Positions 1-11,165 of a stretch of DNA of 64,000 nt are shown here, one piece after another. The stretch is taken from NCBI GenBank assembly GCA_017306245.1, contig JAFKIY010000003.1:62001-126000 (forward strand), read 5' to 3'. The position numbers and the translations under genes were made by a program. Each line of letters opens with the position of its first letter. The stretch's first letter is position 1. The notes under the pieces are model-generated. The model was given only the letters and a program-made list of their open reading frames with translations, was not told where the DNA came from and ran no database searches. This DNA comes from Micrococcales bacterium (GTDB taxonomy: Bacteria > Actinomycetota > Actinomycetes > Actinomycetales > Microbacteriaceae).

Positions 1-1002
1 AACCCGGTCATCCTTCAGCCGACCGACGTCATCGTCAAAATCGACACCACGACAATCTGCGGGACCGATCTGCACATTCTCAAAGGCGATGTGCCTGCCG
101 TGACTCCGGGTCGAATCCTCGGCCACGAAGGAGTCGGCACGATCGTCGAACGCGGTTCTGCGGTGACCGCACTCAATGTTGGCGATCAGGTGATTCTCTC
201 CTGCATCTCCGCCTGCGGGCACTGTGACTTCTGCAAGCAGGGTGTGTACTCGCATTGCCTTGGCGACGAAGGCATTTCGGGTATTGGCTGGATTTTTGGG
301 CACCTCATTGACGGCACACAAGCCGAATATGTCAGGGTGCCGTATGCGGAGACCTCCGTTTACCGGCTGCCACAAGGTGTCACGCCAGAGCAGGGCGTGA
401 TGCTCTCCGACATCCTGCCAACAGGCCACGAGATTGGCGTCAAATACGGGCAGGTCAAGGCTGGCGACGTTGTCGCCGTCATTGGCGCAGGCCCGGTCGG
501 TCTCGCCGCGATTGCCACTGCCGGACTCTACGGTCCATCGCGCATCATCTCCATCGACCTCGACGCAAACCGAATCGAGCAGGCAAAGACGTTCGGCGCC
601 ACAGACGCGGTTAATTCGGGAGATGAGGACTGGAAAGAGCAGGTACTCAACCTCACTGACGGGCTTGGCGTGGATGTCGCGATCGAGGCGGTCGGACTCC
701 CGGAAACGTTCACCATGTGCACCCAAATCGTTCGCCCGGCCGGACACATAGCAAACGTCGGAGTGCACGGTCGTCCCGTTGAGTTGGCGCTTCAGGATCT
801 GTGGATCTCGAACATCGCCATCAGCATGGGCCTGGTGAACACGGACACCCTGGGCACCCTGCTCAAATTGGTCGCGCAAAAGAAGATCAACGCGGACGTG
901 TTCATCAGCCACTCTTTCGCGCTGAGCGACATCCTGGAGGCCTACGACGTGTTCGGGCGGGCCGCCGAGACAAAGGCTCTGAAAGTTGTGTTGAACGCAT
1001 AA
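1..1002 (+). CDS. Zinc-dependent alcohol dehydrogenase, 5' end cut by window
   Basis: Medium-chain zinc alcohol dehydrogenase that oxidises or reduces an alcohol/aldehyde with NAD(P). The frame is open from base 1, so the first residues lie outside the window. Visible motifs are ICGTDLHILKG (catalytic zinc cysteine), GHEGVG (catalytic zinc His/Glu), a structural zinc site CISACGHCDFCKQGVYSHC and the Rossmann motif VIGAGPVGLAA. The order matches the GroES-like plus NAD-binding layout, and the size is near full length. It converges on the GAPDH gene with a hairpin between them. Substrate is unknown. The phosphoketolase genes nearby suggest acetaldehyde/ethanol, but this is inference. Confidence 0.9.
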   Translation, partial: NPVILQPTDVIVKIDTTTICGTDLHILKGDVPAVTPGRILGHEGVGTIVERGSAVTALNVGDQVILSCISACGHCDFCKQGVYSHCLGDEGISGIGWIFGHLIDGTQAEYVRVPYAETSVYRLPQGVTPEQGVMLSDILPTGHEIGVKYGQVKAGDVVAVIGAGPVGLAAIATAGLYGPSRIISIDLDANRIEQAKTFGATDAVNSGDEDWKEQVLNLTDGLGVDVAIEAVGLPETFTMCTQIVRPAGHIANVGVHGRPVELALQDLWISNIAISMGLVNTDTLGTLLKLVAQKKINADVFISHSFALSDILEAYDVFGRAAETKALKVVLNA

Positions 1003-1008
1003 GTGGCG

Positions 1009-1029
1009 GTGCCGGGTCACACCCGGCAC
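1009..1029. terminator. Hairpin between convergent adh and gap
   Basis: Perfect 9-bp inverted repeat GTGCCGGGT / ACCCGGCAC with a 3-nt loop, starting 7 nt after the dehydrogenase stop and lying before the stop of the opposing gene. No T-tract is present, which is common in high-GC actinobacteria. It could terminate transcription in both directions. Confidence 0.55.
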
Positions 1030-1065
1030 ACCCCTCGTGGTCGACCCCGGGTGGCTCACAGCAAC

Positions 1066-2100
1066 TCAGTTCCTGAGGAAGTCTTTGCGCATCCCGAGTG
1101 TCTCGTCAGTGATGCGCATGGATGTCGCGGCATCGGGTGCCAGGTTGGTGAGGGCGCGGATGGCGTCGATCGTTTCGGGAACGACAATTGCCTCGTTGTA
1201 AACCTGATAGGTCAAGAACGCCTCGTCGCCAAGAACGGTGACCAGATCCTCCCACACCGCCACCTCCCACATGTCGCCTCGTGGGCGACCGAGGTCGCGC
1301 ATTAGTTCGATGGTCGAGTTCAGTGCAACGAGCCCGTCCGACATCCGGATGAACGCGATTCGGGGCGCGGCTCTGAGAGCGTCAAGAACCTCATCCCGTG
1401 TCGTGGAGCGGGTGAGCTGCAGAGTCCAGTAATGGCTATGCGTTTGCGTGTGTGCGCCCTTTGCGGCGATAGTGACAAGGTCGAGCCCTGGAAGAATAGT
1501 TTGCGCGTCTGGTCCCTGATGTGACGGGATGGTGGGTTCGGGGACCATCGTGTTCATGATGCCGCCCAAGTGCGATTCCCAGGGGTCAGTGGCACGACGG
1601 ATGAGCACACCACGCGCCCGAAGCAGGAGACCAGCGCTATCTAGGGCGCCCAGCACGCGCACGATGCTGGTCGTATTGCACGACACCACCCGGGTGGTGT
1701 CTCTCGCCAGGGCGCTTTCGTAATTGGCTTGAGCCACAAACGAATGACCGGTCATCTCGTGGGACTCACCGCCCTGAAAAATCGACTTAATCCCTGCCGC
1801 GCGGTAACGAGTCATGTTGCCTGCCGCCACATGTTTCGGTGTCGAATCGACAATAATGTCGGATCGTTCAATGAGGTTGTCGAGAGTCCCTTCCGGTTGA
1901 AGGCCCTCAGCAATCATGGCTTTCCTAGCTTCCTCGGTGGAGGCGAACAAGGTCATCGAATCGGCCACCGACTTGATGCGCCAGTCAGTGGCGATATCAG
2001 CAACTCCGACGAGTTCCATGTCGGGCTGCAGCCGGACAGCGTCGGCGACTCTCTTACCGATGACTCCATAACCATTGATGCCAACTTTGACCGTTTTCAT
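1066..2100 (-). CDS. Type II (archaeal-type) glyceraldehyde-3-phosphate dehydrogenase
   Basis: Oxidises glyceraldehyde 3-phosphate with NAD(P). It belongs to the type II family of archaea, not to the classical bacterial Gap family. The 344-residue product starts with a Rossmann motif (VGINGYGVIGKRVADAV). The catalytic cysteine is C141 in VVSCNTTSIVR, as expected for type II enzymes. It is the last gene of a leftward operon behind phosphoketolase and the GH65/phosphoglucomutase fusion, 9 bp downstream of the fusion. Phosphoketolase makes glyceraldehyde 3-phosphate, so a dedicated dehydrogenase fits. Whether it makes 3-phosphoglycerate directly or 1,3-bisphosphoglycerate cannot be read from the sequence. 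Confidence 0.9.
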   Translation of the reverse strand: MKTVKVGINGYGVIGKRVADAVRLQPDMELVGVADIATDWRIKSVADSMTLFASTEEARKAMIAEGLQPEGTLDNLIERSDIIVDSTPKHVAAGNMTRYRAAGIKSIFQGGESHEMTGHSFVAQANYESALARDTTRVVSCNTTSIVRVLGALDSAGLLLRARGVLIRRATDPWESHLGGIMNTMVPEPTIPSHQGPDAQTILPGLDLVTIAAKGAHTQTHSHYWTLQLTRSTTRDEVLDALRAAPRIAFIRMSDGLVALNSTIELMRDLGRPRGDMWEVAVWEDLVTVLGDEAFLTYQVYNEAIVVPETIDAIRALTNLAPDAATSMRITDETLGMRKDFLRN

Positions 2101-2109
2101 TGCTTCTCC

Positions 2110-5100
2110 TTAACTCATAGTGTTCGGTGTCGAGGGGTTCGGGGATTGCGGGAAATCGTAGGATTCGCCGCCTCCCAGTGTTATCTGGCTGGTGCCCATC
2201 CTGAAATGGATGGGGCGGGCCCGGCTGGGTAGTAGTTGCACTTGCAAAGCCTGATGGTCCAGCCGAAGATCAATGCGGTGCCCGCGGTAGGCGAACTGGA
2301 ATCCAAGGTTCGCCAGCCGTGCCGGGAGCCGTGGTGTGAAGCTGATCCGTTCAGAATCGACGTGGAGCCCGGCGAAGGACCGCGCGATGAGGTCGACCGT
2401 TCCAGTCATTGCACCGAGGTGGATTCCTTCGCGAGTGGTTCCTCCTTGGGTATCGTCCAGGTCGGCGATGAGTGCCTCGCGGAACAACGACCATGACCGG
2501 GCTTCGTCGAGGCCAGCGAGGACGGAAGCGTTCACGACTCGGCTAAGCGTGGATCCGTTCGAGGTGCGCTCAAGGTAATAGTTGACGGTGCGGGCAAGGT
2601 CATCCCGGGAGAACGAGTAGCCCAGCCGCGAGAGCTGTTGTTTCAGCTCGTCCTGGCCAAGCAAGTAGACGAGCATGACGACGTCGGGTTGCTTGGCTAG
2701 CTTGTACCGATTGGTGGCGTCGTTCTCTGCTTCAAGGATGAGGTCGAGCCGGCCGATGTTCCCGTATCGGTCCCGGTAGCTCGCCCAGTCCAGTTCGATG
2801 AGGTTTTCGTACCCATCGAATTGGCTGAGGATGCCATCGGCATGGATCGGGACGGCCAGTCGCCGACCCACGAGCGCCCAGCGAGAGATCTCCTCTGGCT
2901 CAATTCGCAGGCGATCGATGACCTCATCACGGGCATGACCGGCAAGCTCCTGAAGCACGTCGCTGGCGCGGTCGCACACCCACGCGACCATAACGTTCGT
3001 GTAGGTGTTGTCTCGGACTCCTTCACCCGGGGCATCCGGGTAACCGTCGTGGTACTCGTCTGGGCCCATCACACCGTCGATGTGAAAACGGTCAGTTGCC
3101 GCATCGTGAACGGCTAAAGCCGCAAAATAACGGGCTACCTCAACAATGAGATCCGCACCTCGCTCGGCGAGCCAGTCACGGTCGGCGGTGACCTGATAGT
3201 GCTGCCAGGCGTTGTAGGCGACCGCGAGCCCCACATGCTTTTGGCGGCGCGAGTTGTCGGGCATCCAGCGCGCGGAGTGCGGGTTGTAGAGCTTGTCTGG
3301 TGTCTCTTCCCGGCCATTGCTACCGCTCTGCCAGGGGAAGAGCGCACCCGGTAGTCCGATCTTTCGTGCGGCTGTGCGCGCCGCCGAGAGCCGATGCCAT
3401 CGGTAGTCCAGAAGGGCACGGGCGACCATTGGCAGCCTCAGACCGAGCACGGGGAGCACGAACAGTTCGTCCCAGAAGACGTGCCCTCGGTAGCCCTCTC
3501 CGTGGAGACCGCGAGCTGGCACGCCTGCGTCCAGGTCTGCCGTGTGCGGTGACAGACTCTGCAGTAGATGGAAAATGTGAAGGTTCAGTACGAGTTGGCT
3601 GCGCGGATCAGCGTCGATGGTAATGGCGAAGCGCTGCCAGAGCCGCTCCCAGGCAGCATGGTGACGATCGAGCGCCCCCTTGGTATCGTTCGCGTGATCG
3701 TGGAGGCGCTTGACAGCGGCTGTGCTCGGTGAGGCGATTGCCGGGTCGCGGGACGTGAAGATCGAAACCGTCTTGGTGAGCGTCACCGGGGCGCCGTCTG
3801 CCAGTGCGAGCTCGACCTTCCTGCTGTACCGACCTTTGGGTTGCGTTCCCGGCTCCTGCCAGTCTCCTTCCGCCCCGGTGAGGTGCAGTTGGGTCGCTGT
3901 GGCGATCCGGATCTGACTCTGCCTGGTCTGCACCTCGCACAGTAAGATGTCGCCGATGGGGGTGAACGCCGGCGATGAGAGGTGTGTGGTGTCAGACCCA
4001 ATGTAGGAAGGAACGTTGGTGTTGCGGACACCGGCGTCGACGCCTGCTCGGAGGGTGACTTGGCCAGACCATCCGAGCGCAGTGACGGTGGTTTCGAGCA
4101 CTGCAAGGTGCGGGTCGTCCATCGAAACAAAAGATCGCTGCACGACCATCAGACTTTGCCCGTGCTGTCCCTCGAGAGTCGCCCTGCGGGTCGACGTTCC
4201 CGTCCGCAAGTGCACCTCTCGCCGCTCGTCAAGTGTTCTGACATGCCCGCTTGACCACCATGGGCTATTGCCGATCCGAATATCAAGGGGGAGCCAGTTG
4301 GGCACGTTGACAAGGTGCTCCTCCTCCAGGCTCTCGCCGTGGATGCTACTGACGAGTCGATCATAGACTCCAGCCAGGTACGTCCCTGGGTAGTGAGTAC
4401 CGTCGTCGGTGCGTTCCGGGCGAACACCGCGCGTGACCAGGTAACCGTTGCCCAGTGCCGTCAGCGCTTCGCGGTGCCCTTCGTGGGCCGGGTCAAAGCC
4501 GTGGTAGACGAGGGTCCATGGGTCAGTGGTAGCGGCGCCCAGATCGAGCTCGCTCACATCATTAAGCACAACGTGCGCCCCTGCAGTCTCGAGTTCCTCG
4601 CGATTGCCATGGCGGGCGATTCCGACGACGAGTCCAAATCCGCCCGCGTGGGCGGCCTCAACCCCTGAGACTGCATCCTCGATGACCGCGGTGCGCGCGG
4701 GATTCACCCCTAGGCGTTTGGCGGCCTCCAGAAACATTGCGGGGTCGGGTTTGCCTGGTATGCGCTGTTCCAGGGCGAGCTGCCCGTCCACGACAGTGTC
4801 GAACAGTTCCGAGAGCTGGGCCCTCGAGAGCAATTGTTCCGCATTGCGGCTTGCCGTGACCAGGCCGACCGGGACTCCAGCGTTGCGTAGCCGGGCCAGG
4901 AGTGCCGTCGTCCCCGGGTATGAACGCAGCCCGCGCTTGTCAAGCTCGACGTGGAACAGATCGTTCTTGCGTGCTGCGAGCCCCGCAATAGTCCACCTAT
5001 CTGAAGTGTCGTCGGGGGCACCAGGGTCGACGGATATTCCGCGCGAATCCAGGTAGGCGGACACGCCATCTTCGCGGCTACGGCCGTCGACATATCGGCG

Positions 5101-5301
5101 GTAGTCCGTGACCGCGTCAAAGGTCCTCTCGGGATTGTCCACGTGAACACGCGGGTCCCGGAGCACCTGGTCGAACAATTGCTTCCACGCGGCGGCGTGA
5201 ATCGCGGCGGTGTTAGTGACTACACCGTCCATGTCGAACAGGACCGCGTGGTAGACCGCATCCAGTTCGTGAGCGCCCTGGATGCCGGGCGCCCCGTTCA
5301 T
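2110..5301 (-). CDS. Beta-phosphoglucomutase / GH65 disaccharide phosphorylase fusion
   Basis: A 1063-residue two-domain enzyme. Residues about 15-250 are a HAD beta-phosphoglucomutase ([11 protein letters not shown] with the two catalytic Asp at 23 and 25, later [10 protein letters not shown] and [11 protein letters not shown]). Residues from about 262 are a glycoside hydrolase family 65 phosphorylase, with the catalytic Glu in [13 protein letters not shown] and the phosphate-site region [18 protein letters not shown]65 members split trehalose, maltose or kojibiose with phosphate to beta-glucose-1-phosphate plus glucose; the mutase half would turn that product into glucose-6-phosphate. The start overlaps the phosphoketolase stop by 4 nt (ATGA), so translation is probably coupled. 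The exact disaccharide is unknown. Confidence 0.92.
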   Translation of the reverse strand: MNGAPGIQGAHELDAVYHAVLFDMDGVVTNTAAIHAAAWKQLFDQVLRDPRVHVDNPERTFDAVTDYRRYVDGRSREDGVSAYLDSRGISVDPGAPDDTSDRWTIAGLAARKNDLFHVELDKRGLRSYPGTTALLARLRNAGVPVGLVTASRNAEQLLSRAQLSELFDTVVDGQLALEQRIPGKPDPAMFLEAAKRLGVNPARTAVIEDAVSGVEAAHAGGFGLVVGIARHGNREELETAGAHVVLNDVSELDLGAATTDPWTLVYHGFDPAHEGHREALTALGNGYLVTRGVRPERTDDGTHYPGTYLAGVYDRLVSSIHGESLEEEHLVNVPNWLPLDIRIGNSPWWSSGHVRTLDERREVHLRTGTSTRRATLEGQHGQSLMVVQRSFVSMDDPHLAVLETTVTALGWSGQVTLRAGVDAGVRNTNVPSYIGSDTTHLSSPAFTPIGDILLCEVQTRQSQIRIATATQLHLTGAEGDWQEPGTQPKGRYSRKVELALADGAPVTLTKTVSIFTSRDPAIASPSTAAVKRLHDHANDTKGALDRHHAAWERLWQRFAITIDADPRSQLVLNLHIFHLLQSLSPHTADLDAGVPARGLHGEGYRGHVFWDELFVLPVLGLRLPMVARALLDYRWHRLSAARTAARKIGLPGALFPWQSGSNGREETPDKLYNPHSARWMPDNSRRQKHVGLAVAYNAWQHYQVTADRDWLAERGADLIVEVARYFAALAVHDAATDRFHIDGVMGPDEYHDGYPDAPGEGVRDNTYTNVMVAWVCDRASDVLQELAGHARDEVIDRLRIEPEEISRWALVGRRLAVPIHADGILSQFDGYENLIELDWASYRDRYGNIGRLDLILEAENDATNRYKLAKQPDVVMLVYLLGQDELKQQLSRLGYSFSRDDLARTVNYYLERTSNGSTLSRVVNASVLAGLDEARSWSLFREALIADLDDTQGGTTREGIHLGAMTGTVDLIARSFAGLHVDSERISFTPRLPARLANLGFQFAYRGHRIDLRLDHQALQVQLLPSRARPIHFRMGTSQITLGGGESYDFPQSPNPSTPNTMS

Positions 5302-7715
5302 CTGGGCGCACCGACCTGAGCCGGAGGAACATCGTCATCCCCGCCCCACGTCCAGTCGCGGATTTCGGGGAGGTCCTGGCCGTGCTCGCGGATGTAGGCG
5401 CTGTGCCGGATGAGGGCGTTGCGCAGTTCCTCCCGGACATGCGCGGAGACGTCGCGCAGCCGTGGCACCCGGTCGATGACGTCGATGGCCAGGTGGAACC
5501 GGTCGAGCTCGTTGAGCGCGCACATATCGAACGGCGTGGTGGTGGTGCCCTCCTCCTGGTAGCCGTGGACGTGCAGGTTGCCGTGGTTTGCCCGCCGGTA
5601 GGTGAGCCGGTGGATGAGCGTGGGGTAGCCGTGGTAGGCGAAGACGACCGGCGTGTCGGTGGTGAACAGCGCGTCGAACTCGGCGTCGGAGAGCCCGTGC
5701 GGGTGCGCCCGGTCGTCCTGCAGGCGCATCAGGTCCACGACGTTGACCACTCGGATGCGCAGATCGGGGAGGTGCGTCTTGAGGATCGTGACGGCGGCGA
5801 GGGTCTCCAGGGTGGGCACGTCGCCGGCGCAGGCCATGACGACGTCGGGTGCCTGCCCGTCGTCGCTGCTGGCCCAGTCCCAGATGCCGATGCCCTTGGT
5901 GCAGTGCTCGATGGCCTGCTCCATGTCCAGGAACTGAAGTTGGGGCTGCTTGCCGGCGACGATGACGTTGACGTACTGACGGCTGCGCAAACAGTGGTCG
6001 GCCACCGAGAGCAGGGTGTTGGCGTCCGGCGGCAGGTACACCCGGATCACGTCCGACTTCTTGTTCACGACGTGGTCGATGAACCCCGGGTCTTGGTGGG
6101 AGAAGCCGTTGTGGTCCTGCCGCCAGACGTGCGAGGTGAGCAGGTAGTTCAGGGAGGCGATCGGGCGACGCCAGGGGATGCTGTTGGTGGTGTCCAGCCA
6201 CTTGGCGTGCTGGTTGAACATGGAGTCGACGATGTGGATGAACGCCTCGTAGCAGGAGAAGAACCCGTGCCGTCCGGTGAGCAGGTATCCCTCCAGCCAG
6301 CCCTGGATGGTGTGTTCGGAGAGGATCTCCATCACCCGCCCGTCCGGGGCGAGGTGGTCGTCACCCGGGATGGTGGCGGCATTCCAGGCGCGGTTGGTGG
6401 CCTCGAGCACGGCGTCCAGCCGGTTGGAGTTGTTCTCGTCGGGCGAGAACACCCGGAAGTTGTCCATGTTGCCGACCATCACGTCCCGCAGCAGGGTGCC
6501 GAGGACGCGGGTGGATTCCCCTGTGGTGGTTCCGGGCGTGTCCACCGGCACGGCGTAGTCGCGGAAGTCGGGCATCCGCAGGTCCCTCAGCAGGCCGCCG
6601 CCGTTGCTGTGCAAGTTGGCGCTCATCCGCTGGGTGCCCTCCGGATGCAGCGTGATCACCTCTGGGACGGGTGCGCCGGTCTCGTCGAAGAGCTCCTCCG
6701 GCCGGTAGCTGCGCAGCCATGCTTCGAGGATGGCGCGGTGCTGGTCGTTTTCCCGGGCCTGGGCGAATGGCACCTGGTGCGAGCGCCAGGTGCCCTCAAC
6801 CTGCTTGCCGTCCACCTCCGCCGGCCCCGTCCACCCCTTCGGGGAGCGCAGGACGATCATCGGCCAGCGCGGCCGTTCCGTGTCTCCCCCGCGCGCCCGG
6901 CGTTTGATCTCGCGGATCTCATCGAGGCAGGCGTCCAGGGCGCGGGCGAAGTCCTGGTGCATCTGCTCCGGGTCATCGCCCTCGACATAGAACGGGGTGT
7001 GCCCGAAGCCGCGCAGCAGGTGATCGAGCTCCTCCGGGCTGATCCGCGCCAGCACCGTGGGATTGGCGATCTTGTACCCGTTCAGGTGCAGGATCGGCAG
7101 CACCGTCCCGTCACGAGCGGGATTGACGAACTTGTTGGACTGCCAACTCGCCGCTAGCGGTCCGGTCTCCGCCTCGCCGTCGCCGACCACCGCGGCGACG
7201 ATCAGGTCCGGGTTGTCGAACGCCGCGCCGTAGGCGTGCGAGAGGGCGTACCCCAGCTCGCCACCCTCGTGGATCGACCCGGGTGTCTCGGGGGCGACGT
7301 GACTGGGGATGCCCCCCGGGAAGGAGAACTGCCGGAACAGCCGGCGCATCCCCTCCGCATCCTGGGTGATGTCCGGGTAGGTCTCGGTGTAGGTGCCCTC
7401 CAGCCATGCCGCCGCGACCGGGCCGGGGCCACCGTGACCCGGGCCCATGACGTAGATCGTGTCCAGATCGCGCTCCATGATGGCCCGGTTCAGGTGGGCG
7501 TAGATGAAGTTCAACCCCGGCGTCGTGCCCCAATGCCCGAGCAGCCTGGGCTTGATGTGCTCCGGCAGCAAGGGCTCCCGCAGCAGCGGGTTGTCCATCA
7601 GGTAGATCTGGCCGACCGAGAGATAGTTCGCGGCCCGCCACCAGGCGTGGATGCGCTCCAACTGGGCAGCATCCAGCACCGGATCAGTGCCTATGGGAGT
7701 AGAGCGTGTAGTCAT
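5298..7715 (-). CDS. xfp: Xylulose-5-phosphate/fructose-6-phosphate phosphoketolase
   Basis: Thiamine-diphosphate enzyme that splits xylulose 5-phosphate (and/or fructose 6-phosphate) with phosphate into acetyl phosphate plus glyceraldehyde 3-phosphate (or erythrose 4-phosphate). The 805-residue length is normal. Family motifs include [44 protein letters not shown] and [10 protein letters not shown]. It lies 46 bp downstream of the P-type ATPase and overlaps the next gene by 4 nt, forming a leftward operon with a GH65/phosphoglucomutase fusion and a type II GAPDH. The set could form a short route from stored disaccharide to acetyl phosphate. No acetate kinase is visible here. Confidence 0.96.
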   Translation of the reverse strand: MTTRSTPIGTDPVLDAAQLERIHAWWRAANYLSVGQIYLMDNPLLREPLLPEHIKPRLLGHWGTTPGLNFIYAHLNRAIMERDLDTIYVMGPGHGGPGPVAAAWLEGTYTETYPDITQDAEGMRRLFRQFSFPGGIPSHVAPETPGSIHEGGELGYALSHAYGAAFDNPDLIVAAVVGDGEAETGPLAASWQSNKFVNPARDGTVLPILHLNGYKIANPTVLARISPEELDHLLRGFGHTPFYVEGDDPEQMHQDFARALDACLDEIREIKRRARGGDTERPRWPMIVLRSPKGWTGPAEVDGKQVEGTWRSHQVPFAQARENDQHRAILEAWLRSYRPEELFDETGAPVPEVITLHPEGTQRMSANLHSNGGGLLRDLRMPDFRDYAVPVDTPGTTTGESTRVLGTLLRDVMVGNMDNFRVFSPDENNSNRLDAVLEATNRAWNAATIPGDDHLAPDGRVMEILSEHTIQGWLEGYLLTGRHGFFSCYEAFIHIVDSMFNQHAKWLDTTNSIPWRRPIASLNYLLTSHVWRQDHNGFSHQDPGFIDHVVNKKSDVIRVYLPPDANTLLSVADHCLRSRQYVNVIVAGKQPQLQFLDMEQAIEHCTKGIGIWDWASSDDGQAPDVVMACAGDVPTLETLAAVTILKTHLPDLRIRVVNVVDLMRLQDDRAHPHGLSDAEFDALFTTDTPVVFAYHGYPTLIHRLTYRRANHGNLHVHGYQEEGTTTTPFDMCALNELDRFHLAIDVIDRVPRLRDVSAHVREELRNALIRHSAYIREHGQDLPEIRDWTWGGDDDVPPAQVGAPR

Positions 7716-7761
7716 CAGTTCATCGCTTTCTCTGTGTGGGATCGAACGGTCGCGGGCGGAT

Positions 7762-10185
7762 CTAGCGGGTGCCGCTGGGAACGGGCACTGGCTCAGGACT
7801 GCTCACCGCAGCTGGCGCGGCCGGAGCGGGGAGGTGGAGTCGCTTCAGCAGCAGGGCATTGATGGCGACGATCACGCTCGAGCCGGACATCGAGATGGCG
7901 GCGATCTCCGGGCTGAGCATGAGGCCCAGCGACGGATAGAAAACGCCGGCGGCGATGGGCAGGGCGATCACGTTGTAGCCGATGGCCCAGCTCAGGTTCT
8001 GCCGCATCTTGCGCACCGTGCCCTTGCCGATGCGCAGCGCGATCGCGACATCCAGCGGGTCGGAGCGCATCAGCACCACGTCGGCGGTCTCGATCGCGAC
8101 ATCCGTCCCGGCGCCGATCGCGATACCGAGGTCGGCCTGCGCTAGGGCGGGGGCGTCGTTGACGCCGTCGCCGACCATCGCGACCTTCTTGCCCGAGCGT
8201 TGCAGTTCGGCGATCTTTGCGGACTTGTCCTCCGGGAGCACCTCGGCGATGACGGTGTCGATGCCCAGCAGGGAGGCGATGCGCTTGGCGGTGGGCTCGT
8301 TGTCGCCGGTGAGCATCACGACCTCGATCCCGGACTCGTGCAGGGCTGCGATCGCTGCCGCGGCGGTTTCTCGGGGCGCGTCGGCCAGGGCGATCACCCC
8401 GGCTGCTTTGCCGTCGACGGCGAAGGCGATCGCCGTGCGGCCGGTGGCTGCCAGGTCGTTCTGCGCCGCAGAGATGGAGCTGATGTCGATTCCCTCCTCG
8501 GCCATCAGCCGGGCGTTGCCCATCACCACGCGGCGTCCGTCCACGGTCGCCACCGCTCCGAGCCCGGTGACGTTGCGGAACGCGCTGGCCGTGCGGCGAG
8601 GAGCGTTGCGCGCGTCGGCGTAGGCGACGACCGCCTTGGCCAGGGGGTGCTCGGACTCGCGTTCCGCGGCGGCGGCCAATGACAATAGCTCGATGTCATC
8701 CATCCCGATCGGCAGGTAGTCGGTGACCTCGGGTTCACCCTTGGTCAGAGTGCCGGTCTTGTCCAGGACGACGGTGTCGATGTGGGCGGCGGACTCCAGG
8801 GCGCTGGCGTTCTTGAACAACACCCCGCGCTTGGCGCCCAGGCCGGTGCCGACCATGATCGCGGTCGGGGTGGCCAGGCCCAGGGCGTCGGGGCAGGTGA
8901 TGACCACGACAGTGATGGCGAACAGGATCGCGGTCGGCACGGTGGCGCCGGTCAGCCACCAGATCAGGAAGGTGACACTTCCGCCGATCAGGGCGACCAG
9001 CACCAGCCAGAACGCGGCCCGGTCCGCCAGGCGCTGACCCGGAGCTTTGGAGTTCTGCGCCTCCTGAACCAAGGCGACGATCTGCGCGAGCGCCGTGTCG
9101 GCACCGACTTTCGTGGCACGTACCCTCAGCGTGCCGGTGGTGTTCACCGTCGCGCCGATCACCGCGGAGCCGGGGGTCTTCTCCACGGGCAGGGACTCAC
9201 CGGTGACCATCGACTCGTCGATCTCCGAGTCGCCCTCCTCGACCGTGCCGTCGGTGGGAATTTTAGATCCTGGGCGGACCAGGAGAAGATCCCCGGGGAT
9301 GACTTCGGCAGTAGGTACTTCCACTTCCACCCCATCCCGGAGGATGACGGCGCGGGGCGGTGCGAGTTCCAGCAGGGTGCGGACCGCGTCATTGGCGCCA
9401 CCGCGGGCACGCATCTCGACCCAATGGCCGAGGAGTACAAAGCTGGCCAGCACCGTGGCGGCCTCGTAGAAGACTTCGCCGCCACCGGTGAGCGTGACGA
9501 CGAGGCTGTAGAGCCAACCTGCCCCGACTCCTACAGAGACGAGCACCATCATGTCCAGGGTTCGCGCCCGAAGCGCGCGCCAAGCACCGTCGAAGAAGAT
9601 CCACGCCGAATAGAAGATCACCGGTAGTGACAGGGTCAACGCGAATATGTCATCCCGCAGGCCGAATGGGGCTGGCACAGTAAAACCAAGAACGTCGCGA
9701 CCGATGGGCGACCACAGGGTAACTGCGACCGATAGCACCGCCGCAACGATGAAGCGGTTTCGCATGTCGCGAACCATGCTTGCCATCGACATGCCGGCAT
9801 GGTCGCTCCCATGCCCCATTGCTTCCTGGCTGCTCCGGGGCTGTGCGGGAGGTTCCTCGTGGGCATTGTGATCAATAGCGGTCCGCGCGACAACCGATGC
9901 TGATCCGACCCCGACGGGCGGCTTCACCATTCCCTCGGTGCGCGGGTCGCAAATGTGTTTCGGTACGGACTGGCCGGCACAGTGGAATCCGCAATCGATG
10001 ATCCACTTCTGCAAGTCTGCCTGAGAGATCAGTTCGGGATTGTACGAGACGTTCGCGGTCTGCGAGACAGGGTTGGCCTCAACTCGGAGCACTCCTGGCA
10101 ATCTCTGGAGCGTCGACTCTACGACAGCTTTGGACGAGGCCCATTGAACGCCAGAAACTTCCAGGACAACTGTGTGCGATTCCAT
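7762..10185 (-). CDS. Copper-type heavy-metal P1B ATPase with degenerate N-terminal HMA domain
   Basis: An 807-residue membrane pump. The N-terminal 70 residues have the HMA fold pattern, but the usual CxxC is replaced by [13 protein letters not shown], so this domain probably cannot bind a soft metal in the normal way. The core has TGES, the ion-site motif [11 protein letters not shown] (CPD instead of CPC), the phosphorylation site DKTGT, the [10 protein letters not shown] locus, [12 protein letters not shown], and YN plus SMSGSS in the last two membrane helices, as in Cu(I)/CopB-like pumps. It is the first gene of a leftward operon with phosphoketolase, opposite the CsoR copper operon. Copper export is likely but not proved. 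Confidence 0.92.
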   Translation of the reverse strand: MESHTVVLEVSGVQWASSKAVVESTLQRLPGVLRVEANPVSQTANVSYNPELISQADLQKWIIDCGFHCAGQSVPKHICDPRTEGMVKPPVGVGSASVVARTAIDHNAHEEPPAQPRSSQEAMGHGSDHAGMSMASMVRDMRNRFIVAAVLSVAVTLWSPIGRDVLGFTVPAPFGLRDDIFALTLSLPVIFYSAWIFFDGAWRALRARTLDMMVLVSVGVGAGWLYSLVVTLTGGGEVFYEAATVLASFVLLGHWVEMRARGGANDAVRTLLELAPPRAVILRDGVEVEVPTAEVIPGDLLLVRPGSKIPTDGTVEEGDSEIDESMVTGESLPVEKTPGSAVIGATVNTTGTLRVRATKVGADTALAQIVALVQEAQNSKAPGQRLADRAAFWLVLVALIGGSVTFLIWWLTGATVPTAILFAITVVVITCPDALGLATPTAIMVGTGLGAKRGVLFKNASALESAAHIDTVVLDKTGTLTKGEPEVTDYLPIGMDDIELLSLAAAAERESEHPLAKAVVAYADARNAPRRTASAFRNVTGLGAVATVDGRRVVMGNARLMAEEGIDISSISAAQNDLAATGRTAIAFAVDGKAAGVIALADAPRETAAAAIAALHESGIEVVMLTGDNEPTAKRIASLLGIDTVIAEVLPEDKSAKIAELQRSGKKVAMVGDGVNDAPALAQADLGIAIGAGTDVAIETADVVLMRSDPLDVAIALRIGKGTVRKMRQNLSWAIGYNVIALPIAAGVFYPSLGLMLSPEIAAISMSGSSVIVAINALLLKRLHLPAPAAPAAVSSPEPVPVPSGTR

Positions 10186-10878
<693 letters not shown>

Positions 10879-10916
10879 GAAGACCGTAGGCACAATCGAG
10901 GAAAGAGTGGCTAATC

Positions 10917-11165
10917 ATGATGAACGGAATCTGGATAGATGGAGCCGGTTGGTTCTTTGGTGTGCTCATCGCTGCTGGAGTTGTGCTGCTGATTATTCTC
11001 CTGGTACGCCTCGTCGGGGGCCGCGCGAGCCGAAACACCAGCGACGGGCAGGGCACCCAGGGCCCAAGCAGCGCGCGTCAGGTGCTGGATGAGCGCTATG
11101 CCCGCGGGGACTTGACCACGGAAGAGTACCAGGAGCGCGTGCGCGTCCTTGGCGAAGGGACCTGA
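10917..11165 (+). CDS. Small SHOCT-domain membrane protein
   Basis: An 82-residue protein with one membrane helix (about residues 12-33) and a C-terminal SHOCT motif (LDERYARGDLTTEEYQERV). SHOCT domains are short helical tails found on many small membrane or secreted proteins; their function is not settled. Its stop overlaps the start of the multicopper oxidase gene (TGATG), so the two are probably translationally coupled. Two similar proteins occur at 13,216 and 17,271. Confidence 0.85.
   Translation: MMNGIWIDGAGWFFGVLIAAGVVLLIILLVRLVGGRASRNTSDGQGTQGPSSARQVLDERYARGDLTTEEYQERVRVLGEGT

Noticed and set aside
5382..7157. 591-codon open frame on the plus strand opposite phosphoketolase
   Set aside because: Sequence is low-complexity Val/Gly/Asp rich, matches no fold, and is the antisense shadow of a well-supported gene in GC-rich DNA.
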